DNA from: Brevibacillus laterosporus LMG 15441 | GTDB taxonomy: Bacteria; Bacillota; Bacilli; Brevibacillales; Brevibacillaceae | Length of the DNA stretch: 64,000 nt | Assembly (NCBI RefSeq): GCF_000219535.2 | Contig: NZ_CP007806.1 | Location: 1,832,501-1,896,500 of the forward strand | Direction: 5' to 3' | Translations under genes and position numbers: made by a program | Notes under the pieces: generated by a model | Seen by the model: only the letters and a program-made list of their open reading frames with translations | The model's database searches: none | What the model was told of the DNA's origin: nothing | Shown: positions 20,471 to 29,631 of the stretch, piece after piece | Position numbering within the stretch: position 1 is the first letter of the stretch | Layout of the letters: every line of letters begins with the position of its first letter

Positions 20471-21052
20471 ATGAATCAGGCTCGACGCCGCGTTATCATC
20501 ATCACAGACGGTGACCACATCGCTCAGAGGGTAATAGAAGAAGTAGCCCGACAAATCGGGGGAAGATGCATTTCATTATCCGCGGGAAATCCAACACTAC
20601 TGTCAGGAGAGCAGATGGTAACCCTTATTAAGCAGACACCTTATGATCCGGTGCTAGTAATGTTTGATGACAATGGGAATTACGGTTTTGGACGTGGAGA
20701 AAGGGCTATTTGTTTTGTGGCGAAGCATCCAGACATTGAAGTGTTAGGGGCAGTAGCAGTTGCCTCCAATACGAAATGGGTAACAGGTACTAAAGTGAAA
20801 TATTCGGTTACGAAACAAGGAATAGTGGTGGAGGATGCTGTCGACAAGGATGGGGTTGTCCATAAGGAACTTCAGCATCGAATTTACGGCGATACAGTTG
20901 ATATTCTAAATGCATGTGATATTACCCACATAATTGGGATTGGCGACATCGGAAAAATGGACGGCAGGGACCACATTAATAAAGGCTGTCCGATTACTAA
21001 AAAAGCAATCGAGTGGATTATGGAAAGGAGTGGATATCGTGTCGGAGGATAA
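20471..21052 (+). CDS. spoVAEa: Stage V sporulation protein SpoVAEa
   Basis: 193 residues, soluble, close to the expected length. Motifs MFDDNGNYGFGRGERAI and IGIGDIGKMDGRDH identify SpoVAEa. It overlaps spoVAF by 14 bp. Its exact role in the spoVA complex is unknown. Confidence 0.93.
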   Translation: MNQARRRVIIITDGDHIAQRVIEEVARQIGGRCISLSAGNPTLLSGEQMVTLIKQTPYDPVLVMFDDNGNYGFGRGERAICFVAKHPDIEVLGAVAVASNTKWVTGTKVKYSVTKQGIVVEDAVDKDGVVHKELQHRIYGDTVDILNACDITHIIGIGDIGKMDGRDHINKGCPITKKAIEWIMERSGYRVGG

Positions 21053-22508
21053 ACAGGACAAGCAGCCTATAGTCTCTAGCCTTGAAGAAAATAGGGCGTT
21101 TCTTGATGACAAGCTAGGGGTAGGCACAACGTTTGATATTGGCGTCCATGATATAAAAGTAGGTCGTACCCGAGTTAGTCTGTATTATATTAATGGCTTT
21201 GCGGATAGCACAATCGTAACGTTAATTTTACAAGACCTCAATAATGTAAAAGAACGGGAAACGAGCGAGGATGGCTGGAAAATATTTTATCAGAAATATG
21301 TCCCTTTCTTTCAAATATCCAAGATAAAAACGTGTAATGAATTCATGGATAAAGTTTTGGTTGGTCAAATCGGGATGCTGATTGATGGTGAGGATACAGC
21401 TCTGATGATCGATGCAAAAATTTATTTGACTCGTACACCAGAGGAACCAGATACTGAACGCGTTGTACGAGGAGCTCATGATGGTTTTACAGAAAGTCTA
21501 GTTTCCAATACCTCGCTTACTCGGCGCCGTATACGTGATGAGCGTTTGCGTTTTGAAATTATGCAGGTCGGGGAACGCTCGAAAACAGATGTTGCGATCG
21601 CTTATCTGGCAGATGTTGCTAATCCGCAGTTAGTGGAAAAATTAAAATCAAAGATTCAGGAGATCCAAATCGATGGAATTCCCATGTCAGAGAAAACCGT
21701 TGAAGAGTTTATTATTGGAAAATCGTTTAATCCATTCCCTATGGTACGTTATACAGAACGTCCGGACGTAGCGGCCATTCATTTGCTTGAGGGACATGTC
21801 CTAATTTATGTAGATACATCACCGAGTGTCATCATCACTCCTGCTACCTACTTTCATCATGTACAGCATGCGGAGGAATACAGGCAAACACCAGTTGTTG
21901 GAGCATATCTACGCTGGGTACGTTTTCTAGGGATTATTGCCTCTTTACTGTTACCGCCCTTATGGCTGCTATTAGTGATGCATACGGAGTATATCCCTCC
22001 TCATCTGGAATTTCTCGGTGTGAAGAATCAAGGTTCTATTCCCATCATGATACAGTTTTTATTAGCTGAGCTTGGACTCGATTTAATGAGGATGGCAGCG
22101 GTCCATACTCCTGCACCGCTTTCTATTGCAATGGGACTGATTGCAGCTATTTTAATTGGGGAGATTGCCATCAAGGTAGGCCTGTTCTCGCCAGAAGTAA
22201 TCTTGTATCTAGCTGTTGCGGCAATTGGAACCTATGCAACTCCAAGCTATGAACTCAGCATGGCCAACCGGCTGGTCCGGTTACTATTACTGGTAACTAC
22301 TGGACTTTTTGGATTGCAAGGCTATATGTTTGGCTGTGCCTTTGTTTTACTTGTCCTTGCGATGACCAGATCGATTGATACCCCTTATTTGTGGCCATTA
22401 ATTCCGTTTAATTATGAGGGATTTAAGGAAATTGTACTACGCAAGGCTGTGCCATATCAGGAGAAACGGCCGAAAATTGTTCGTTCCCAAAATCCAGACA
22501 GACAATAG
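21039..22508 (+). CDS. spoVAF: Stage V sporulation protein SpoVAF (GerA-A-like membrane protein)
   Basis: 489 residues from GTG 21039 behind AAAGGAG; a longer frame overlapping spoVAEa is ignored. Large soluble N-terminal part, then about five hydrophobic segments in the last 200 residues, like germinant-receptor A subunits (VVGAYLRWVRFLGIIASLLLP). It ends the spoVA operon; SpoVAF is an accessory of the germination/dipicolinate-release machinery. Confidence 0.95.
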   Translation: MSEDKQDKQPIVSSLEENRAFLDDKLGVGTTFDIGVHDIKVGRTRVSLYYINGFADSTIVTLILQDLNNVKERETSEDGWKIFYQKYVPFFQISKIKTCNEFMDKVLVGQIGMLIDGEDTALMIDAKIYLTRTPEEPDTERVVRGAHDGFTESLVSNTSLTRRRIRDERLRFEIMQVGERSKTDVAIAYLADVANPQLVEKLKSKIQEIQIDGIPMSEKTVEEFIIGKSFNPFPMVRYTERPDVAAIHLLEGHVLIYVDTSPSVIITPATYFHHVQHAEEYRQTPVVGAYLRWVRFLGIIASLLLPPLWLLLVMHTEYIPPHLEFLGVKNQGSIPIMIQFLLAELGLDLMRMAAVHTPAPLSIAMGLIAAILIGEIAIKVGLFSPEVILYLAVAAIGTYATPSYELSMANRLVRLLLLVTTGLFGLQGYMFGCAFVLLVLAMTRSIDTPYLWPLIPFNYEGFKEIVLRKAVPYQEKRPKIVRSQNPDRQ

Positions 22509-22598
22509 CAAAGTAGACATAGTTATATATCTCTTGGATTTGGTTACTTGCTGTGGTATATTAATGCTTAAAAATTAGATATACGAATAAAACATACA

Positions 22599-22641
22599 AA
22601 GGATATAGCAAGCCACGAGAATGTGGCTTCGCTATATCCTT
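22599..22641 (+). terminator. Hairpin after spoVAF
   Basis: A near-perfect stem, AAGGATATAGC..GCCAC against GTGGC..GCTATATCCTT. The downstream T-run is poor, so termination may be weak or use another mechanism. Confidence 0.6.
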
Positions 22642-22720
22642 CCTAAAAGAGTCAAAATACATGGAAAAGACAGAATAGCTTTATACAATGATAGGGAAAG
22701 TGGATGAGGGGGCAAAGGTT

Positions 22721-24037
22721 ATGTTTTTGCATGGCACAAGTCGCATCAATGAAAAAGGGCATCTTGAAATTGGGGGATGTGATACTACCAAACTAGTAGA
22801 GCAATATCAGACTCCATTGTACGTCTATGATGAAACATTAATTCGGGAAAAGTGCCGTGCTTTTGTAGAGGCCTTTCAGCAAAGCGGGTTTGCCTTCCAA
22901 GTAGCCTATGCCAGTAAAGCTTTTTGTACGATGGCAATGTGCAAGTTGATAGAAGAGGAAGGATTATCTCTGGATGTAGTTTCTGCTGGAGAATTATATA
23001 CGGCATTGGCAGCAGGGTTTCCGGCAGAACGAATTCATTTCCACGGGAATAATAAAACCATGCAGGAATTAATTATGGCTCTAGAAGCCAATATTGGCTG
23101 TTTCGTGGCAGATAATTTTTATGAATTAGAGATGCTGCATGACCTTGCCAAAGAACGTGGATTGACAGCTAATGTGTTGTTGCGTCTTACACCAGGCGTA
23201 GAAGCACACACACATGAATATATATCCACTGGACAGCAGGACTCCAAATTTGGATTTGATATGATAAGCAATCAAGCGATGAAGGCGATTGAAGTAGCGC
23301 AGGAAAGCCAAGCTTTGCATTTACTTGGTATCCATTGTCATATAGGGTCGCAGATTTTTGAAACGGATGGTTTTTTATTAGCTATTCAGCGGCTGACGGA
23401 ATTTTTAGCAGATGTTAGACAGGAGTTAGGCTTTACCTGTCAGGTATTTAATGTCGGAGGCGGTTTTGGTATTCGCTATGTGGAAGGAGATACACCCCTT
23501 GTAGCAAAAGATTATATTGAAGCAATTGCAAATAGCGTTCGTACAGAATTTATCAAGCATAACCTGCCCTTCCCAGAAATTTGGATTGAACCTGGACGAA
23601 GCATTATTGGAGATGCTGGGACAACCTTGTATACCATTGGGGCAACGAAGGAAATTCCTAATGTCCGAAAATATGTTGCAATTGATGGGGGAATGACTGA
23701 TAACCTGCGTCCGGCTTTGTATCAGGCTAAATATGAGGCCTGTGTCGCTAATCGCTTACATGAGCCTGCTACAGAATTGGTTTCGATAGCAGGTAAATGC
23801 TGTGAATCAGGAGATATGCTAATCTGGGACATTTGTCTATCCGCACATCAGCCAGGAGATATTTTAGCAGTTTCTAGTACCGGTGCTTATGGATATGCAA
23901 TGGCAAATAACTATAATCGAATCACCCGCCCTGCTGTTGTATTTGTTAAGGACGGAGAGGCTGAATTGGTGGTCCAGCGTGAATCATTAATGGATCTGAT
24001 TCGAAATGATCGCCTGTATACGAAGGTCTCTCTATAA
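22721..24037 (+). CDS. lysA: Diaminopimelate decarboxylase LysA
   Basis: 438 residues, a PLP-dependent fold-III enzyme that decarboxylates meso-diaminopimelate to L-lysine, the last step of lysine synthesis. The PLP lysine is in VAYASKAFCT; GGGFGIRY and EPGRSIIGDAG are the glycine-rich and C-terminal active-site motifs. Start ATG 22721 after GAGGGGG gives the family N-terminus MFLHGTSR; an earlier ATG (22688) lacks a ribosome site. It lies after spoVAF, as in other spore formers. Confidence 0.96.
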   Translation: MFLHGTSRINEKGHLEIGGCDTTKLVEQYQTPLYVYDETLIREKCRAFVEAFQQSGFAFQVAYASKAFCTMAMCKLIEEEGLSLDVVSAGELYTALAAGFPAERIHFHGNNKTMQELIMALEANIGCFVADNFYELEMLHDLAKERGLTANVLLRLTPGVEAHTHEYISTGQQDSKFGFDMISNQAMKAIEVAQESQALHLLGIHCHIGSQIFETDGFLLAIQRLTEFLADVRQELGFTCQVFNVGGGFGIRYVEGDTPLVAKDYIEAIANSVRTEFIKHNLPFPEIWIEPGRSIIGDAGTTLYTIGATKEIPNVRKYVAIDGGMTDNLRPALYQAKYEACVANRLHEPATELVSIAGKCCESGDMLIWDICLSAHQPGDILAVSSTGAYGYAMANNYNRITRPAVVFVKDGEAELVVQRESLMDLIRNDRLYTKVSL

Positions 24038-24062
24038 AAAGGATGACAAAGTACCTCAAGGA

Positions 24063-24094
24063 AAAGAGATATCAGCTATTGAATCTCTTTTTTT
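24063..24094 (+). terminator. Intrinsic terminator after lysA
   Basis: AAAGAGAT / ATCTCTTT with a 12-nt loop and a T7 tail. Confidence 0.85.
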
Positions 24095-24230
24095 GCTTTG
24101 TACAATGATAACTTGCTATTAGGAATTGAACAAGATAAGATAAAAGGGATAAAGACTGCTACGTTCTTTGAGCGGGTGGCTACTTATTTACCCTCTTGTA
24201 AGGGAATGGAAATATTGGAGGTATATACAT

Positions 24231-24665
24231 ATGAAAAAAGGTCAAATTACCCTAGAAAACGGCAATAAGGTTGTTATTGAATTCTTTGATAAAGAAGCTC
24301 CTGGCACCGTTGCAAACTTTGAAAAGCTAGCAAATGAAGGCTTTTACAATGGCCTAACCTTCCACCGTGTTATCCCAGGATTTGTTGCACAAGGCGGTTG
24401 CCCGCACGGAACAGGAACTGGCGGCCCTGGATACACAATCAAATGTGAAACACAAGGTAACCCACACAAACACGTTCGTGGTGCATTGTCGATGGCACAT
24501 GCAGGTAAAGATACAGGCGGCAGCCAATTCTTTATCGGCTATGATGCATTCCCGCATCTAGACGGCGTTCATACTGTATTCGGGCAAATTATCGAAGGCA
24601 TGGAGCATGTGGACAAAATTCAGCAAGGCAATAAAATGACTGAAGTGAAGGTTTGGGAAGAATAG
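24231..24665 (+). CDS. ppiB: Cyclophilin-type peptidyl-prolyl cis-trans isomerase
   Basis: 144 residues. Motifs [42 protein letters not shown] and [11 protein letters not shown] define a small cytoplasmic cyclophilin that speeds proline isomerisation in folding proteins. Start ATG 24231 follows TTGGAGG. Its last ~248 bp recur, mutated, at 31235-31482, so the gene sits at the left edge of the accessory block. Confidence 0.95.
   Translation: MKKGQITLENGNKVVIEFFDKEAPGTVANFEKLANEGFYNGLTFHRVIPGFVAQGGCPHGTGTGGPGYTIKCETQGNPHKHVRGALSMAHAGKDTGGSQFFIGYDAFPHLDGVHTVFGQIIEGMEHVDKIQQGNKMTEVKVWEE
24401..24647 (+). repeat. Left copy of a ~248-bp direct repeat (3' part of ppiB)
   Basis: This stretch is nearly identical to 31235-31482 in the same orientation, with only a handful of substitutions and two small indels visible on direct comparison. 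The copy here is intact. Confidence 0.9.
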
Positions 24666-24684
24666 TTCCCAGTCAATCATAATG

Positions 24685-24731
24685 AATCCCCTAGTGAAGG
24701 TGTTACCCCTTGCTAGGGGATTTATTTTTTT
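24685..24731 (+). terminator. Intrinsic terminator after ppiB
   Basis: AATCCCCTAG / CTAGGGGATT with an 18-nt loop and a following T-rich run. Confidence 0.9.
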
Positions 24732-25055
24732 ATATGCTTTCTTTCTTTTACAGGTAAACAGTTGAATACGAAATTCATTTCATCTTTTTTAAAAAAAGCC
24801 TATTTATCTGGATTAGTTACAAACTATCGTTCCTCAATCCTTCCCGACATTATATTAAATCCCTATAAAAATGAGATATCAAATAAAAGCTGTCATCTTT
24901 TCTTATTTCAGAAAAAAACTACTTTTTATAAAAAAGTATTATTTAATCTAATAATTTTTATTGTTATTTACATATATATACAATAAAGTTAGAATTAAGT
25001 TAAGATCAATAAAGGAATCCATGTACTTATTTATAAATTATGGAAGGGGATAAAC
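24732..25055. other. AT-rich intergenic region before the XRE-TPR regulator
   Basis: About 320 bp. One short frame (24762-24986) is open but has no ribosome site and repetitive AT-rich codons; I treat it as non-coding. It presumably holds the promoter of the regulator. Confidence 0.5.
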
Positions 25056-26339
25056 ATGAGTGTAAGTCTAACTTTCACAACATTGGGGGAACTGATAAGG
25101 AAGAAAAGAATTGAAATGGGAATTAGCTTATCGGAATTAGGGAGAATGATAGGGATTAGTAAAGGGGTTTTATCAAAGATTGAATCTGGAGATACGAAAC
25201 GTCCAGAGCTTCGGACATTAAAACCGATTGCAGATGCTTTAGAAATTCCTTATGAAGAGATCATTGAGTGCTATGTTGAAATAGAACATCGAATCGAAGT
25301 CTTAAATGATATATTGCAATTGTGTCTTGAAGTCTCAAGTTCTTCTTTGACGACTAAGGTGGCAACGAAATTCCTTGAAAATTCTAAGGAAGAAACATAT
25401 GTATTATTAGAGCAGGTATATAATCTAGCCAATAAAGCCGTAAACAATGAGGTTAGATTGTCGCTGTACAATACAATTATTAAATATGCAAGAGTACACG
25501 GCATTCCCATGTACATAGCCAAACCGTCATTACAAAAATACCTAATCGAAAGACAAGATTTAAAAAAGATGGAGGAGTCATTTAAAATTGGTGAAGAGGT
25601 TGTTCACTATGCAGATTTTTTGACTGAAGAGGAGCGGATCATTTTATATTTTAGAATGGCGCTTCAAGCATATGCTATAAAAAAATACGAAACATGTATT
25701 GAACTATGTCAAGCTGGAATTACTCTTGAAAAAAAGGATACTGAGCTGAAGGCTAGAGCATATTTAGCTATGATTAACTCATATTCTGATTTACATAATT
25801 ATGACTCTGTTGAAGATTTGATTGATATTTTCGAAAATTTTAAACATGAATTTGTTCGAGAATCATCCATGATTACACGAGCTATCACTAAAGCTAAAAA
25901 GAAAGAGTATGAGATAGCGATTCCTATGTTAAAAAAATTTATTGATGAATTAAGTAAGGATAATAAAATACATGTAGTAAATGAACTGCTTGGGATATAT
26001 GTTCATTTTAACATTGTTGAGTCAATACATGAAATAATAAACAGAGAAAGGGAATTACTTCCGGATAATGCATATACACCGTATAAATTAACATCACTTG
26101 CAAGATATTACCGTCAAAAAGCTGCTTTTCAAATAAGCAAAGGACTTCTAGAAGAAGGTATGGATAGCTACATTAACAGCATAACGACATACGGGAAAAT
26201 AAATGATTATAACGAGATAGTAGAATGCTTACAGAAAATTTTCGAATATTTCTCGAAAAATTCAAAGCCAATTGATTTGCACTATGTAAAACAGTTAGAA
26301 GAAGCGTATAATGAAATAAATGGAAAAAAGAGTAAGTGA
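25056..26339 (+). CDS. RRNPP-type quorum-sensing regulator: XRE helix-turn-helix plus TPR repeats
   Basis: 427 residues. Residues ~8-65 are an XRE DNA-binding domain (LGRMIGISKGVLSKIESG); the remainder is helical with TPR-like repeats (RIILYFRMALQAYAIKKYET, TELKARAYLAMINSYSDL). This is the layout of NprR, PlcR and AimR: cytoplasmic regulators that bind a re-imported peptide. The next gene, 13 bp on, encodes a short secreted peptide, the classical arrangement of regulator and cognate signal. Ribosome site GGAAGGGGA. Targets are unknown; the Spo0E-like gene and secreted proteins that follow are candidates. The nearest subfamily cannot be settled from sequence by eye. Confidence 0.85.
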   Translation: MSVSLTFTTLGELIRKKRIEMGISLSELGRMIGISKGVLSKIESGDTKRPELRTLKPIADALEIPYEEIIECYVEIEHRIEVLNDILQLCLEVSSSSLTTKVATKFLENSKEETYVLLEQVYNLANKAVNNEVRLSLYNTIIKYARVHGIPMYIAKPSLQKYLIERQDLKKMEESFKIGEEVVHYADFLTEEERIILYFRMALQAYAIKKYETCIELCQAGITLEKKDTELKARAYLAMINSYSDLHNYDSVEDLIDIFENFKHEFVRESSMITRAITKAKKKEYEIAIPMLKKFIDELSKDNKIHVVNELLGIYVHFNIVESIHEIINRERELLPDNAYTPYKLTSLARYYRQKAAFQISKGLLEEGMDSYINSITTYGKINDYNEIVECLQKIFEYFSKNSKPIDLHYVKQLEEAYNEINGKKSK

Positions 26340-26352
26340 AAGGAGGATTCCA

Positions 26353-26490
26353 ATGAGGAAAAAAATTGTTCTAATGTTATTAACTTTAGGATTAATTACA
26401 AATATGGGTTTTGCCTTGGTTAAAACAGATGAGGCAAATAATCTGAACACTTTCAGTATGCGTGCTAATAATGCTGATCCGGGCTATTGA
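26353..26490 (+). CDS. Quorum-sensing signal peptide precursor (45 aa), probable partner of the RRNPP regulator
   Basis: 45 codons behind AAGGAGGATTCCA. N-terminus MRKKIVLMLLTLGLITNMGF is a secretion signal; the C-terminal tail ends SMRANNADPGY. Phr/PapR/NprX-type precursors have this size and layout, are exported, trimmed to a C-terminal 5-10-mer and re-imported by Opp. The mature signal is thus probably within the last ~7 residues (NNADPGY); the exact cut is inferred. It is followed directly by a terminator, so regulator and peptide form one unit. Confidence 0.8.
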   Translation: MRKKIVLMLLTLGLITNMGFALVKTDEANNLNTFSMRANNADPGY

Positions 26491-26506
26491 TACTTTTGTT
26501 ACTTTC

Positions 26507-26534
26507 GAGCGCTACAAAATAGCGTTCTTTTTTT
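26507..26534 (+). terminator. Intrinsic terminator after the signal-peptide gene
   Basis: GAGCGCTA / TAGCGTTC stem (one G-T pair) and T7 tail. Confidence 0.88.
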
Positions 26535-26675
26535 ATGTTTTTTCATCAATATTTTGTCGTATTTTGTAAAACGTTTCAAGCTAATGGTTTTTAGAGGAAA
26601 AATTAGAACGGGATGGTAAAATGATGCTCAGGAGGAAGAAAGGAGGTGCCATCTTTAGTCTATTTAATGTATCAA

Positions 26676-26722
26676 CTAAAAAGGGCGTTCCCCCTGTCGC
26701 TAAACTTACGGGAACACCCCTT
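26676..26722 (-). terminator. Minus-strand intrinsic terminator
   Basis: AAGGGCGTTCCC and GGGAACACCCCTT pair almost completely; on the minus strand the stem is followed by TTTTT. It could end transcription of the small minus-strand gene at 27054-27218. Confidence 0.6.
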
Positions 26723-26776
26723 CCTTGAGCAACAATAAATGTTACTCAAGTACATTTTACCACTCACTTACAAAAT

Positions 26777-26950
26777 ATGAAAACAGAAAATTCTCAACTA
26801 AAAAATGATTTACAGAAGCTTATAGAACTCCTCCGTAAAGAATTAGAGATGTTGTATTACAAAGAAGGCTCATTTGTACACCCAACCGTACTACAAATGA
26901 GCCAACAACTAGATGAGTACATCGTTATGTTTGAGAAGATTAGACATTAG
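26777..26950 (+). CDS. Spo0E-family aspartyl-phosphate phosphatase
   Basis: 57 residues (MKTENSQLKNDLQ...). It shows the Spo0E-family pattern: LIELLRKELEMLYY helix, acidic-hydrophobic spacer, then the signature SQQLDEYI. These small two-helix proteins dephosphorylate Spo0A-P and delay sporulation. No Shine-Dalgarno sequence is visible before ATG 26777, so expression may be low or the mRNA leaderless. Next to a quorum-sensing pair, it offers a route from peptide signal to sporulation timing; that link is inference. Confidence 0.75.
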   Translation: MKTENSQLKNDLQKLIELLRKELEMLYYKEGSFVHPTVLQMSQQLDEYIVMFEKIRH

Positions 26951-27053
26951 TTGGTCGAATATGAAGAAGCTGTACGGGAAACTTTACAAAGCCCAGTAGG
27001 GGGAATAATTATAAAGCCGTTTTTCAGCTATTCACTAAAGACCTCTAGCTGTA

Positions 27054-27218
27054 TTAATCTGGTCGATTTTCGGATGATGAGGGATAGTTAGATTCATCTA
27101 TTGGATGTTTACTACCATGTTTATCCCTTTTTCTTAAACTGATTGAATCCATCAAAGGAAATAATCCAATACCTACGATAAGTAAAACAATACCAATCCC
27201 AAAGTACAAAAAGTTCAT
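27054..27218 (-). CDS. Small single-span membrane protein (54 aa)
   Basis: ATG at 27218 behind GGGAGGG. Residues 3-25 are a transmembrane helix (NFLYFGIGIVLLIVGIGLF), followed by a basic and then polar tail. No family recognised. The good ribosome site and clean topology support a real gene. Confidence 0.6.
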   Translation of the reverse strand: MNFLYFGIGIVLLIVGIGLFPLMDSISLRKRDKHGSKHPIDESNYPSSSENRPD

Positions 27219-27263
27219 CTTATTCCCTCCCATTTCATATTTGAATATTAAGGAGCTGAAAAA

Positions 27264-27776
27264 ATGAAGCGATTTTTTGCCTTGACTTCCATTTTAGCAT
27301 TGTCCATTATTGGCACAAGTCCTGTATATGCTGATGAAACTTATGTTTCAAAATTAAAACCGGACATTGGAGCCACATACACATATTATCAAGATGTAGA
27401 AGATGGTTCTCCAGATTATTTGAACGGTTATGAAACTTTCTCTTTTAGACATTATGATACCATAAAAAGAATAAGCAAAGATACGATTGAATTCCAAAGA
27501 GCCGATTTTACAAAAGCTAAGGCTTCAGATGATGGTGTCTCTTATGGAATTTATCTGGTTGTTGACAGTGCAGGCGGTGGGGAAAATACCACTACTTATA
27601 ATGATATTTTTTGTGATGGCTTAACTAGTGGAAACAAAAAATTCGATACAGGTGTCAAGCTAAAAACAACCGCAAGAGCGCTTGCGTATACAGAATCAAG
27701 AGTGTTTGCACATGCAAATGGTTGTGGAGCTGGTGACTCATATTTTGTTAGAAATAAATACGTTTATCAGCCTTAA
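27264..27776 (+). CDS. Secreted protein of unknown function (170 aa)
   Basis: Signal peptide MKRFFALTSILALSIIGTSP with cleavage near VYA-DE. The mature ~145 residues are rich in Tyr, Asp and Thr and contain two cysteines (FCDG and NGCGAGDS) that could pair. Ribosome site AAGGAGC. The downstream gene at 27805 is only 28 bp away and also secreted, so they likely form an operon. No family recognised. Confidence 0.7.
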   Translation: MKRFFALTSILALSIIGTSPVYADETYVSKLKPDIGATYTYYQDVEDGSPDYLNGYETFSFRHYDTIKRISKDTIEFQRADFTKAKASDDGVSYGIYLVVDSAGGGENTTTYNDIFCDGLTSGNKKFDTGVKLKTTARALAYTESRVFAHANGCGAGDSYFVRNKYVYQP

Positions 27777-27804
27777 TAAAACATCTAAATAAGGAGAACA
27801 TTCT

Positions 27805-28338
27805 ATGAAAAAACACTTTGCTGGTGCATTATTAACCTTAGCTTTATTGAGTATAGGTTTCTCTGTCTCAGCCAATGTTGAGAACAAACCAGTACAAGGA
27901 TACAAAATAAGAAGTGAAGAACCATCTAAGGTAGTCACATTGCAAACTATTCAAAATGATTTAGGTTTTATTATGCCTAAATATGTACCAGAGAGTCTTA
28001 CCTTGAAATCTGTAGTACAGAATGATCCCCCTAGAGAAATTACAGCTAGTGAATTGCAAAATAGGCTTAAAACATACGATATTTTTTATTCTGGTTCATG
28101 CGAAAAAGGAAAGGTATGTAACTCTCTATATATGATTGTTACAGAAGGAAATATGCATATTGGTGGAGCCGTTAAAGAAACGGAGATTAATGGCTCAAAG
28201 GCTGAAATTCAAGAAAATGAAAACGTCATTAACTTGTCTTGGAAGTATAAAGGTCTAACATACTGGGTACTGGCTAAAAAATCAGAAACATTAACACGTG
28301 AAGAAGTTTTAAAATTCGCTAATTCTATCGTAGAGTAA
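27805..28338 (+). CDS. Secreted protein with DUF4367-like C-terminus
   Basis: 177 residues; signal peptide MKKHFAGALLTLALLSIGFS with cleavage after VSA. The tail (KGLTYWVLAKKSETLTREEVLKFANSI) resembles the DUF4367 domain found in surface and sporulation-related proteins. Two cysteines (GSCEKGKVCNS) lie close together. The assignment is by resemblance only. Confidence 0.6.
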   Translation: MKKHFAGALLTLALLSIGFSVSANVENKPVQGYKIRSEEPSKVVTLQTIQNDLGFIMPKYVPESLTLKSVVQNDPPREITASELQNRLKTYDIFYSGSCEKGKVCNSLYMIVTEGNMHIGGAVKETEINGSKAEIQENENVINLSWKYKGLTYWVLAKKSETLTREEVLKFANSIVE

Positions 28339-28385
28339 AGTCTAAACGTCCGAGTGACATTTGTGCCCCAACACAATTGCAGGAT

Positions 28386-28439
28386 GAAGTAGATCATTGA
28401 GTTGTTTGGCTCAAGAGTGATCTACTTCTTTCTTTTTTT
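28386..28439 (+). terminator. Intrinsic terminator after the secreted-protein pair
   Basis: Nested stems GAAGTAGATCA/TGATCTACTTC and TTGAG/CTCAA followed by a T-rich run. Confidence 0.92.
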
Positions 28440-29066
28440 AATCCTAGCCTACAAAATAAATACATAACCAGCATCTCAATCATATTTTAAATTCCTCACC
28501 GTAATCCTGGCATGTATGTCACTAATCCTACCCTTACTGTAACAGCGGCCGGAATTTTTATATCCTCTAACTTTGTTTTTGGGTGGATTTTCATTCGTTA
28601 GTTCTGAATTACTTATAAGGATTTACAACACTGGAGGTAGTTGTGATCATCTTTTTTGTGGTAGTTCAACCATACTATCAGTTAGCAGAAGAAAGCGGAA
28701 ATTGTCTGATAAAAACAGCTTTTATAATCCATTCTCTAAAAAACATAGAATTGCTTATAGTAGTTTAGGGAATGTCGATCTGCTTACTAGAACAAAAGAA
28801 CTTAGAATGAATGTATATTTTGTTACCGATCATATTGACACCGAATCATTCATTACAAATTGCCAATAGGTATTGTTTTAAAATTATAAATTAGAGGAGC
28901 AACTTTTATTCTTATACTGAAAACTATTTTTCAAAGTAAGCAAAAGAGAATCTAAAAATGAATTCATAAAATGTAAGATTTTGGTGGAAAAAGAAAGGGT
29001 ATTTAAAGACGTGGAACGAAATAACAATAAAAATAGGGTGTTTTGACCAGAGAAAGGGGAAATTTT
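28440..29066. other. Gene-poor region
   Basis: About 620 bp. A 98-codon open frame at 28573-28869 has no ribosome site or recognisable protein features. Nothing else is supported here apart from the ribosome site AAAGGGG of the next gene at its right end. Confidence 0.4.
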
Positions 29067-29585
29067 ATGTTAGAGCTAATACAAGTTGTGACTTATTCCA
29101 ACGATAAAAAGAAAATTCTTGAAAAAGAACCTCTTCCCAAAATAGGTTTTAATAGTGTCATGGAAGTAGCTAAATATCTTTATTTAGAAGAAGAGCTTGA
29201 TTTAAAACATTGCATAGATGAACATCTGGTTTCAGAAGATTGGTTTGAGCATGGCGATGATTTTTTTAATGAAACTGGTTATAAATATACGAAACATTAT
29301 TATTTCATTAACAACTTCCAAGAAATAAAAGATATTAGTTTGAAAACAGCAATGGAAATAGTAGATTCATTATATTTGATAGAAGAACACACACGCAAAA
29401 TAAAAAATGAGGTTTATGACGTTGAAAAGAGATTTGCAGATGATGCGTATTTAGATAATATCAAATATTTAATCGATATTATTAAAATTAAGAAGAATGT
29501 TCTTTTGCGATATGGCTATTCTCAAACGAAAACAGCTGAAATGATGAAGGGTTTATATTATAACACGAATAATTTCGGGAGATAA
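29067..29585 (+). CDS. Hypothetical protein (172 aa)
   Basis: Start ATG 29067 after AAAGGGG. Acidic, soluble, with a long helical second half (LKTAMEIVDSLYLIEEHTRK...). No known family recognised. It precedes the interrupted gene at 29632 by 46 bp and is probably co-transcribed with it. Confidence 0.6.
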   Translation: MLELIQVVTYSNDKKKILEKEPLPKIGFNSVMEVAKYLYLEEELDLKHCIDEHLVSEDWFEHGDDFFNETGYKYTKHYYFINNFQEIKDISLKTAMEIVDSLYLIEEHTRKIKNEVYDVEKRFADDAYLDNIKYLIDIIKIKKNVLLRYGYSQTKTAEMMKGLYYNTNNFGR

Positions 29586-29631
29586 GCAATGACATTGGTA
29601 TTTTAACTATTATGGATTTGGAGGAATAAAT

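Noticed and set aside
24762-24986. 74-codon open frame after ppiB
   Set aside because: No ribosome site, AT-rich low-information sequence, and no recognisable protein features.
26619-26729. Short frame over the GGGCGTTCCC hairpin
   Set aside because: It is explained by the minus-strand terminator stem.
28573-28869. 98-codon open frame
   Set aside because: No usable start with ribosome site, odd amino-acid mix, no family likeness.
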